Of a DNA stretch of 6,660 nt, positions 1-4,966 are shown piece by piece. How positions within the stretch are numbered: the stretch's first letter is position 1; every line of letters starts with the position of its first letter. The position numbers and the translations under genes are program-made. Below the pieces are notes generated by a model that worked only from the letters and a program-made list of their open reading frames with translations, was not told where the DNA came from and did no database searches. Origin of the DNA: JBOHRE01 sp050732635 (GTDB taxonomy: Bacteria > Gemmatimonadota > Gemmatimonadetes > Longimicrobiales > RSA9); NCBI GenBank assembly GCA_050732635.1, contig JBOHRE010000139.1, positions 1 to 6,660 of the forward strand, written 5' to 3'.

Positions 1-1
1 G

Positions 2-775
2 TCGCAGCGCGCGGAGTCGCAGCCTGCCGAGCCGCAGCGCGCGGAGCCGCCGGCTCGCCTGGATCCCCTGCGCGAAACGGAGCCGCCCGTGCTGGCTGCA
101 CCGGTGCCGCCGCCCACGGCCGGCCGTGCGCAGAGTCTGCAGACAAGGAAGACGGCCGAGGTGCAAGCCGAGGAGGAGATCATCACGGTGTCGCCAACGG
201 CCGCGGCGCCGCTGGTGAACCGCCGGGCGCGCGACGAGCAGGCTGCGTTCGCGGCGCCGTCCTGGCAGCCGATCGACCGCGCCGCGGCAGAGCGCGTGCT
301 GGGCGGCCGCCTGGTGACCGTGCCCGGTCTCGACGTGCTTCGGATCGCCGTGCTGGCGACCGGTGACGCGCCTCTGGTCCGCACCGAGCAGCGTCTCGAG
401 CCGGGCATCGTGCTCGAGCTGGTGCAGCAGCGACTGGATTCGCTGGGCGGCGCGGACGGCGTCGTAGCGCGCGGCGGAATCGAGCTCGATTCGCTACCGC
501 TCATCGGCAGGCGGCTCGTGACGCCGAATGTGCTGGCACCGCGCGAGAGCCGAGAGGCATTGCGGGCCGGCGTCGTGACGCGGCACGCGGATGCCGCAGC
601 GGAGGCCGAACCGGATTCGATGCTGCGTCAGGCGGAGGCGTTGGCGCAGGCGGCCTTCGGCGCCACAATGGCGAGCGCGGCCCAGGCGGCGATACGTGTC
701 GGACCGTTCCTGATCGTGGGCCGTGCGCCGATCATGGCCGACTCGCTCCGCGCGCTGCTCGAGCGTTCACGCTGA
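2..775 (+). CDS. C-terminal part of anti-sigma-factor-like protein (5' end outside window)
   Basis: The reading frame is open from base 2 to the TGA at 773-775, so the gene starts left of the window; the GTG at 89 is probably internal. About 257 residues are visible. They begin with a low-complexity linker rich in Ala, Pro, Glu and Gln (pentads such as SQRAE, SQPAE, PQRAE), followed by an acidic stretch. A folded domain then starts near the motif SWQPIDRAAAERVLGG and continues with a PGL segment and EQRLEPGIVLELVQQR. An Ala-rich helix precedes the final GPFLIVGRAP segment. This linker-plus-domain layout resembles the non-cytoplasmic half of membrane-anchored zinc-finger anti-sigma factors in GC-rich environmental bacteria, in which the N-terminal half binds an ECF sigma factor. 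That diagnostic half is not in the window, so the function is inferred. The gene faces murB and its stop lies 4 bp from the murB stop. It could instead be another envelope protein of unknown role. Confidence 0.68.
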   Translation, partial: SQRAESQPAEPQRAEPPARLDPLRETEPPVLAAPVPPPTAGRAQSLQTRKTAEVQAEEEIITVSPTAAAPLVNRRARDEQAAFAAPSWQPIDRAAAERVLGGRLVTVPGLDVLRIAVLATGDAPLVRTEQRLEPGIVLELVQQRLDSLGGADGVVARGGIELDSLPLIGRRLVTPNVLAPRESREALRAGVVTRHADAAAEAEPDSMLRQAEALAQAAFGATMASAAQAAIRVGPFLIVGRAPIMADSLRALLERSR

Positions 776-779
776 CCGC

Positions 780-1727
780 TCAGAACTCGCCGATGAAGCC
801 GATCTCGGGTACCAACGAGTACCCCAGCTCACGCTGGACGGTGGACTGAGCGAGGTCGATCAGCTCGCGAATCTGGCGCGCAGTGGCGCCGCCGAGATTG
901 ACGATGATGTTCGCGTGTTTGTGAAAGATCTGCGCATTGCCGTGCACATGACCCTTCAAGCCGCACTGGTCGATCAGCCGGCCGGCGCCGATGCCTTCGA
1001 TCTTCTGGAAGATCGATCCAGCGCTAGGGTAGAGCCAGAGATCGGGGTGGCGATCGTCACGCCACTGCAGATTCTCGCGGATCACGGTCCGCAACTCGGG
1101 CTCGGGCGTCGGATCCAGAATGAAGGTCACGCTGAGCACGACATCGGGCCGCTCATGCAGGATGCTGTAGTCGTAACCGAACTTCAGATAATCGAGACCG
1201 ACCGTACACAGCTCGCCTTCCGCGCTGAGCAGGTCGCACGATTCGATCACTTCTTGGATGAACACGGTGCGCTCCCGCTCGGGCGCGGGCGACAGGAAAT
1301 GCAGGTTCTGCCAGATCGCGCCGCCCACGCTGCTCGGGATGCCGACGAAGTGATGCAGGCCTCCCAGGCCGTGCGATACAGTCGCCTGAATGACGTCGTG
1401 GTACATCGCCGCGCCGCTGCCGACCCGCACGCGGCGCTCGTCCAGGAACTCGATACCGGCAGCTCTGTTGCGGATCACCAGGCCGCGGAACCCGCCATCA
1501 CCGATCAGGATGTTCGCGCCGGCACCCAGGAGGAAGTGCGGCAGTTCACTGTCGCGCGCGATCCGGATCGCATCAGCGAGCTCCTCCGCCGTCGACGGCC
1601 GAAAAAGGAAATCTGCCGGGCCGCCGATCTTGAATGTCGTCCACGGTGCGAGCGGTACGTCTCGCTCGATCCGGTCGTGGCCGAACCGTTCTTCTAGCTG
1701 CGTGATGGCGTTGTGAACGCGGGGCAT
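780..1727 (-). CDS. murB: UDP-N-acetylenolpyruvoylglucosamine reductase (MurB), variant active-site motif
   Basis: MurB is a cytoplasmic FAD enzyme that uses NADPH to reduce enolpyruvyl-UDP-GlcNAc to UDP-N-acetylmuramate, the second committed step of peptidoglycan synthesis. From the chosen ATG the protein has 315 residues, a normal length. Visible landmarks are TTFKIGGPAD (30-39), the FAD-binding LLGAGANILIGDGGFRGLVI (66-85), GIPSSVGGAIWQN (129-141), PSAGSIF (234-240) with the expected proton-donor Ser238, and the C-terminal LVPEIGFIG with the expected catalytic Glu308. The usual YRxS motif reads YDYS (185-188), so the canonical Arg is Asp. The segment after Asn141 also departs from the usual NAGAYG pattern. 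The ATG at 1727 is preferred over an in-frame GTG at 1772 because the latter lies 34 bp inside the upstream gene and adds 15 poorly fitting residues. The ATG is 8 bp past the upstream stop, which suggests coupled translation; only a weak GGGG precedes it. The family call is firm; full activity is likely but not shown. Confidence 0.93.
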   Translation of the reverse strand: MPRVHNAITQLEERFGHDRIERDVPLAPWTTFKIGGPADFLFRPSTAEELADAIRIARDSELPHFLLGAGANILIGDGGFRGLVIRNRAAGIEFLDERRVRVGSGAAMYHDVIQATVSHGLGGLHHFVGIPSSVGGAIWQNLHFLSPAPERERTVFIQEVIESCDLLSAEGELCTVGLDYLKFGYDYSILHERPDVVLSVTFILDPTPEPELRTVIRENLQWRDDRHPDLWLYPSAGSIFQKIEGIGAGRLIDQCGLKGHVHGNAQIFHKHANIIVNLGGATARQIRELIDLAQSTVQRELGYSLVPEIGFIGEF

Positions 1728-1735
1728 CCCCGCGT

Positions 1736-2047
1736 TCAATCTTCGGGCGGGCCGAGACTCGTCGGTGACCACGACGGCGGGTCACTCGCAGGAAACGACT
1801 CGTCGATCGCCTCATCGACCGCCTCGTACGGCCGGGCGTCGGGTGCGTCGAGCTGGGCATCGCCATGCCTCGAGTCCAGCCCGAGCGTGTCGTAGACCCG
1901 GCAGTGGCCGGTCACCCCCCGGTATAACAGTGCGCTGCCGGCCGCGGCAGCCAGCAGTCCGCTCAGGCCCCGGCGCTGCAGGCCCAACAGCGTGAGCATG
2001 CCGCCGAAGATCACCGAGGCGTAGCGCTCTGGCTCATTCAGGTTCAT
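1736..2047 (-). CDS. Small YgaP-like (DUF2892-type) membrane protein with ESFPASDPPSW tail
   Basis: This is a 103-residue protein. Its N-terminal part (about 1-57) follows the pattern of the YgaP-like/DUF2892 transmembrane domain: NEPER, then two short hydrophobic helices (about 9-24 and 29-43) separated by an RRG turn, then LLYRGVTGHCRVYDTLG. It is expected in the cytoplasmic membrane; the biochemical role of the domain is not established. A Pro/Asp-rich linker leads to a C-terminal motif VDEAIDESFPASDPPSW (78-93), a tail I recognise from small proteins of many proteobacteria and other phyla, also of unknown function. The start is uncertain. The ATG at 2047 fits the domain best and has AGGGA ten bases upstream. 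An in-frame ATG at 2071 would add MRDRDEAE and has AAGG eleven bases upstream. The gene precedes murB by 8 bp and is probably cotranscribed with it. No strong minus-strand promoter is seen; TGC-TAAGGT near 2110 is a weak extended -10 candidate. Confidence 0.8.
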   Translation of the reverse strand: MNLNEPERYASVIFGGMLTLLGLQRRGLSGLLAAAAGSALLYRGVTGHCRVYDTLGLDSRHGDAQLDAPDARPYEAVDEAIDESFPASDPPSWSPTSLGPPED

Positions 2048-2189
2048 CTCTGCTTCGTCCCTGTCGCGCATGTCGAGTCGTGCCTTGCTGAAGGTGTCCC
2101 GGAAACCTTAGCACTGGCTGTGCCACTGCGCTGCCGGCATCGTCACCGCGTTGCACCATCACGCCGTCCGCCACGCGAGTCGGCCGACA

Positions 2190-2218
2190 TTGACGGTGTT
2201 GGAAGCGGGTGCCAAGAT
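2190..2218 (+). promoter_or_regulatory. Candidate sigma70-type promoter for purE-purK
   Basis: TTGACG (2190-2195) matches the -35 consensus at five of six bases. A 17-bp spacer leads to CAAGAT (2213-2218), which keeps the two most conserved -10 bases, the A at position 2 and the T at position 6. Transcription would start near 2225 and give a leader of roughly 44 nt before the purE ATG. The -10 box is weak, so this is a position-supported candidate only. No clear purine-repressor operator or purine riboswitch is visible in the 200-bp divergent region. Confidence 0.45.
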
Positions 2219-2258
2219 AGCGCCGCGGCGGTTCTTCCGCTGATGTCGTGACCCTGCC

Positions 2259-2264
2259 GGGAGG
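2259..2264 (+). promoter_or_regulatory. Ribosome binding site of purE
   Basis: GGGAGG lies four bases upstream of the ATG at 2269. This site decides in favour of that ATG over the in-frame GTG at 2248, which has no comparable site and lies before the Shine-Dalgarno sequence. Confidence 0.8.
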
Positions 2265-2268
2265 CGCA

Positions 2269-2766
2269 ATGGCGGCACCGCTCGTGGGCGTGATCATGGG
2301 CTCCCGCTCCGACTGGGAGACGATGCAACACGCTGCCGCGGCCCTGCGCGAGCTCGACGTGCCCTTCGAGAGCCGCGTGATCTCCGCGCACCGCACACCC
2401 GATCTGCTGTTTGAGTACGCCGCCTCCGCCGAGCGGCGTGGACTGCGCGCGATCATTGCCGGCGCCGGCGGCGCGGCGCACCTACCCGGCATGGCCGCCG
2501 CCAAGACCATTGTGCCCGTCCTCGGCGTCCCCGTCCAGAGCCAAGCGCTGCGCGGTCTGGATTCGTTGCTCTCGATCGTGCAGATGCCGGCCGGCGTGCC
2601 GGTTGGCACCCTCGCGATCGGCCGGGCCGGCGCCGTCAACGCCGCGCTGCTCGCTGCCGCCATCGTCGCCCAGACCTCGCCCGCCGTGGCCGACGCGCTC
2701 CGCCGCTTCCGCGAGGACCAGACTCGCACCGTGCTCGACGACCCGGATCCAGCCGCGCCGCGGTGA
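2269..2766 (+). CDS. purE: N5-carboxyaminoimidazole ribonucleotide mutase (PurE, class I)
   Basis: PurE moves the carboxyl group of N5-CAIR to C4 and yields CAIR in de novo purine synthesis; it acts in the cytoplasm, usually as an octamer. The 165-residue product has the usual class I length and motifs: VGVIMGSRSDWETM (6-19), which binds the ribotide phosphate; SAHRTP (39-44) with the catalytic His41; GAGGAAHLPGM (65-75) with the second conserved His71; VLGVPVQSQALRGLDSLLSI (84-103), followed by VQMPAGVPV; and the C-terminal AIG-AGA-NAALLAA helix. The start is fixed by the GGGAGG site and by family alignment. The stop codon overlaps the purK start in GTGA (2763-2766), so the two are translationally coupled. 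The partner PurK next door shows that this is the two-step N5-CAIR route and not the class II CO2-dependent PurE. Identification is near certain. Confidence 0.98.
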   Translation: MAAPLVGVIMGSRSDWETMQHAAAALRELDVPFESRVISAHRTPDLLFEYAASAERRGLRAIIAGAGGAAHLPGMAAAKTIVPVLGVPVQSQALRGLDSLLSIVQMPAGVPVGTLAIGRAGAVNAALLAAAIVAQTSPAVADALRRFREDQTRTVLDDPDPAAPR

Positions 2767-3860
2767 ACGTCGGTATTCTCGGCGCGGGTCAGCTCGGGCG
2801 CATGCTCGCTCTGGCTGGCATCCCACTCGGGCTCCGCTTTCGAACCCTTTCGCCCGGTGACGACCCGCCGGTCGTCGGTGTCGCCCAGCACATCGATGCG
2901 GATTACGACGACGCCAACGCGCTGGACCGCTTCGCCCATGGCCTGGACGTGATCACCTTCGAGTTCGAGAACGTCCCCGTCGATGCCGTGCGCCGGCTGG
3001 CCCGCGACCTGCCCGTCTGGCCGCCGCCGCGGGCGCTCGAGATCGCTCAGGATCGACTCGCAGAAAAGGAGTTCTTCCAACGGCTCGGCGTGCCGACGGC
3101 GCCCTTCCTGCCCGTCGATTCGCGAGACCAGCTCGACGGAGCCCTCGCGCAGCTCGGCACGCCTGCCATCCTCAAGACTCGGCGCTGGGGCTACGATGGC
3201 AAAGGTCAGCTCGTCATCGATCGCGTCGGGCAGGCTGCTGCAGCCTGGCAGCGCCTCGGCGGCGTGCCGCTCATCCTCGAGGGCTTCGTTCACTTCGACC
3301 GTGAGCTGTCCGTCCTCGCCGTGCGTGCCTGCCGCGGCGCCGTCGCCTGCTACCCGCTCGTCGAGAACACGCACGCCGACGGCATCCTGCGCGTGTGCCG
3401 CGCACCTGCGCCCGGTACTGCAGCCCAGCTGCAGCACGAAGCCGAGCAAATCGCCCGCGCCGCGCTCGACCACCTCGACTATGTCGGCGTGCTCGCCATC
3501 GAGCTGTTCGAGGTGGCGGGCCAGTTGCTCGCCAATGAGATGGCGCCGCGCGTCCACAACTCCGGTCACTGGACGATCGAGGGTGCCGAGACCAGCCAGT
3601 TCGAGAACCACCTGCGCGCGATCCTGGACCTGTCGCTCGGCGCTACGAGTCCGCGAGGCGCGAGCCTCATGCTCAACCTGATCGGCGAGCTGCCTGCGGC
3701 CGACACGCTGCTCGCCATGCCAGGCGCGCACCTCCACCTGTACGGCAAGACGCCACGGCCCGGCCGCAAGCTCGGTCACCTGACCGTGCGGGCAGACGAC
3801 ACCCGCGAGCTGGACGCGGCGCTCGCATACCTGCGCCCGATCGTGCGTTCAAACCGCTGA
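2763..3860 (+). CDS. purK: N5-carboxyaminoimidazole ribonucleotide synthase (PurK)
   Basis: PurK is a cytoplasmic ATP-grasp enzyme that carboxylates AIR to N5-CAIR with ATP and bicarbonate, handing the product to PurE. The 365-residue length is typical. Domains seen in order: a pre-ATP-grasp Rossmann-like part with GILGAGQLGRML (4-15) and TFEFENVP (65-72); the ATP-grasp part with QDRLAEKEFFQRLGVPTAPF (96-115), ILKTRRWGYDGKGQ (136-149), EGFVHFDRELS (173-183), PLVENTHADGILR (198-210), and ELFEV then LLANEMAPRVHNSGHWT (255-271), whose acidic residues bind Mg; and the small C-terminal domain with NLIGE and LHLYGKTPRPGRKLGHL (324-340). Translation starts at a GTG inside the purE stop (GTGA), a common coupled arrangement; no separate ribosome site is needed. 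Nothing is missing. The TGA is the first arm of a long inverted repeat downstream. Confidence 0.98.
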   Translation: MNVGILGAGQLGRMLALAGIPLGLRFRTLSPGDDPPVVGVAQHIDADYDDANALDRFAHGLDVITFEFENVPVDAVRRLARDLPVWPPPRALEIAQDRLAEKEFFQRLGVPTAPFLPVDSRDQLDGALAQLGTPAILKTRRWGYDGKGQLVIDRVGQAAAAWQRLGGVPLILEGFVHFDRELSVLAVRACRGAVACYPLVENTHADGILRVCRAPAPGTAAQLQHEAEQIARAALDHLDYVGVLAIELFEVAGQLLANEMAPRVHNSGHWTIEGAETSQFENHLRAILDLSLGATSPRGASLMLNLIGELPAADTLLAMPGAHLHLYGKTPRPGRKLGHLTVRADDTRELDAALAYLRPIVRSNR

Positions 3861-3915
3861 GCGCGCCGAGAACGCAGAGGGTTCGCCGGCATGCCGCGGC
3901 CAACCGGCGCGCTCA
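3858..3915. repeat. Long inverted repeat beginning at the purK stop codon
   Basis: The arm TGAGCGCGCCG (3858-3868) is perfectly complementary to CGGCGCGCTCA (3905-3915), 11 bp with a 36-base spacer. The spacer holds a second potential stem: GGTT and GCCG arms pair with CGGC and AACC around the 10-bp palindrome CGGCATGCCG. It could act as a Rho-dependent pause site, an RNA-stabilising 3' structure for purEK mRNA, or a structured element on either strand. No T-run follows on either side, so it is not a classic intrinsic terminator. Bases 3916-4075 beyond it hold no gene that I can support, only a short direct repeat (CCGTCCGCGG at 4002 and 4033). Confidence 0.5.
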
Positions 3916-4075
3916 TTCGGGGATAGAATCGATCTTCGGCCGCCTCCGCTCCTCAGCGTCACGAACAGACGAGCCCATGTTCTGTTGCTTAAAGGCTCTC
4001 GCCGTCCGCGGTGAGATTGCTCCGCGCCATCCCCGTCCGCGGCTGTAGCGATGGCTGACGGTCGCCGTACTAACG

Positions 4076-4101
4076 AAAAGAGCGGCGCACTCGCGCCGCT
4101 C
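4076..4101 (-). terminator. Intrinsic terminator of the minus-strand unknown gene pair
   Basis: On the minus strand a perfect 9-bp GC-only-but-two stem (GAGCGGCGC with GCGCCGCTC, plus-strand bases 4080-4088 and 4093-4101) with a 4-base loop is followed directly by CTTTTCG. It sits 8 bp after the stop codon of the 94-residue gene. Stem, short loop, T-run and position all fit Rho-independent termination of transcription coming from the right. Confidence 0.85.
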
Positions 4102-4109
4102 ACGTCCCC

Positions 4110-4394
4110 TCAGGCGGCCTGCGTCGCCGCTTCCTCGTGCTCCACACCCGCCCGCGCCGTTCCATGCCCGATCACCGGTGCACAGAAGCGTCGCCCGATC
4201 AGCTCGAGCTGCGCACGATCCAGCTTCGACAGCGAGCTGTAGCGTTGACCCAGGAACTCGATCGTCTCCTTCAACCACTCGTTGCGCTCGGCCTCCTCCG
4301 CCTGCAACACGTCGCACTGATGCACCAGGCTCATCAACTCGTCCCGCGCGCGATCCATGTCGCTGCGCGGAGGTCGGTTCGACTTCTGACTCAA
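4110..4394 (-). CDS. Conserved-looking small helical protein of unknown function
   Basis: I do not recognise this family. From a TTG start the product has 94 residues. After a short basic leader (SQKSNRPPRSD) it reads MDRARDELMSLVHQCDVLQ (13-31), then EWLKETIEFLGQRYSSLSKL and LELIGRRFCAPVIGHG (64-78), and ends in a charged, Ala-rich tail. It looks cytoplasmic and mostly alpha-helical, without signal peptide or membrane segment. His25, Cys27, Cys71, His77 and His86 could bind a metal, but this is speculation. The TTG is chosen because GGGAGGGG lies immediately upstream at the same distance as in purE. The ATG at 4358 (82 residues) has no ribosome site; ATGs at 4430 and 4448 have none either and would add sequence unlike a coding start. 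It follows the unknown membrane protein gene by 56 bp on the same strand and is closed by a strong terminator, so the two probably form one transcript. Confidence 0.65.
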   Translation of the reverse strand: MSQKSNRPPRSDMDRARDELMSLVHQCDVLQAEEAERNEWLKETIEFLGQRYSSLSKLDRAQLELIGRRFCAPVIGHGTARAGVEHEEAATQAA

Positions 4395-4396
4395 GA

Positions 4397-4404
4397 CCCC
4401 TCCC
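4397..4404 (-). promoter_or_regulatory. Ribosome binding site supporting a TTG start
   Basis: Read on the minus strand, GGGAGGGG precedes TTG (4392-4394) by two bases, with the GGAGG core four bases away. No in-frame ATG nearby has an equivalent site, so this decides the start of the 94-residue gene. Confidence 0.65.
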
Positions 4405-4450
4405 GTCTGTTGGCGATCCACATGAACCATATAACTACACCACTTCATCG

Positions 4451-4966
4451 TCAGAGGTCCGCCGCCGGCGCAACACGGATCCGGACCGCCGGCGACATGC
4501 CCGGCCTCAGCGGGCGGTGATCCGCACCGGACCAGGCCAGACGGATCAACCGGTCGCCCGGTGAAACCGGCAGCCGCCAGAGGAAGCGGCCCTCGTCCAG
4601 GGTCCGGATGTCCGCCGCGGCGGGCATGTACTCCGTGTCGTCCACATAGGCGTGCAGGTGCAGACGCCCCGCCATCCAGCCGCGGGGGGTGAGACTCAGA
4701 GGGGCGGTGGTGCGGAAGACGACGTCCACGCTGTCGCCGCGGATCAGCTCGCTGGCGCGAGGTGCGAGCAGCTCGAGCTGCAGCGGGCCGGCCACGGCGG
4801 CCGTAGAGTCCCGGTTGCCGGCCCACAGTCCGAGCGCGAGAATCCCTGCGCCCGCGAGCAGCAGCCCGATCACTGCGGGGACGATCGTTCGACGGCCGGC
4901 GTCATGTGCCGCAGGAGTGCCCACTTCTGCGGCGGCGGCGCCGGTCGGTCGATGATGGGAGTGCAT
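4451..4966 (-). CDS. Single-pass membrane-anchored protein with extracytoplasmic beta-rich domain, unknown function
   Basis: The 171-residue product is not a family I can name. A His-containing, Ala-rich N-terminal segment (MHSHHRP) and a basic GRR turn precede one hydrophobic helix (about 28-49), followed by NRD. This predicts an inside N-terminus and an extracytoplasmic rest. The remainder (about 61-167) alternates hydrophobic and polar residues like a beta-sandwich: LQLELLAPRASELIRGDSVDV, then RLHLHAYVDDTEY, then RFLWRLPVSPGDRLIRLAWS, with SPAVRIRV near the end. This resembles Ig-like or copper-resistance-type exported domains only in general pattern. The ATG at 4966 has no visible ribosome site, and its first base pair is shared with the first base of the divergent terC TTG. 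A GTG at 4924 (157 residues, still keeping the membrane helix) is a reasonable alternative start. It is probably cotranscribed with the small gene downstream. Confidence 0.62.
   Translation of the reverse strand: MHSHHRPTGAAAAEVGTPAAHDAGRRTIVPAVIGLLLAGAGILALGLWAGNRDSTAAVAGPLQLELLAPRASELIRGDSVDVVFRTTAPLSLTPRGWMAGRLHLHAYVDDTEYMPAAADIRTLDEGRFLWRLPVSPGDRLIRLAWSGADHRPLRPGMSPAVRIRVAPAADL
4957..4961 (+). promoter_or_regulatory. Ribosome binding site supporting the terC TTG start
   Basis: GGGAG ends four bases before TTG at 4966-4968. It lies inside the opposing membrane-protein gene. The spacing matches that at purE within one base and supports TTG rather than the far upstream in-frame GTG at 4906. 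Confidence 0.6.

Noticed and set aside
723..1697. A 324-codon open frame on the plus strand opposite murB
   Set aside because: The composition reads as a shadow of murB and it overlaps the end of the previous gene; there are no family motifs.
2034..3779. A 581-codon open frame on the minus strand across purE and purK
   Set aside because: It is antisense to two unmistakable enzymes, has no recognisable domain, and long open antisense frames are common in GC-rich genes.
3963..3987. Inverted repeat AACAGA...TCTGTT as an operator
   Set aside because: Only 6 bp per arm with an 11-base spacer in a region with no adjacent gene start; too weak.
3849..4103. Minus-strand open frame downstream of the small unknown gene
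   Set aside because: It would start inside the intrinsic terminator stem and its predicted protein is low-quality Arg/Ser-rich sequence.
3913..4317. Minus-strand open frame overlapping the 94-residue gene
   Set aside because: It runs through the terminator, is in another frame of the better-supported gene and has no ribosome site or motif.
4137..4564. Plus-strand frames opposite the two unknown genes
   Set aside because: These are shadow frames with biased Arg/Pro/Ser composition and no supporting signals.
4700..4965. A yybP-ykoY manganese riboswitch before terC
   Set aside because: The upstream bases code for the opposing gene and no riboswitch core motifs can be seen by eye.
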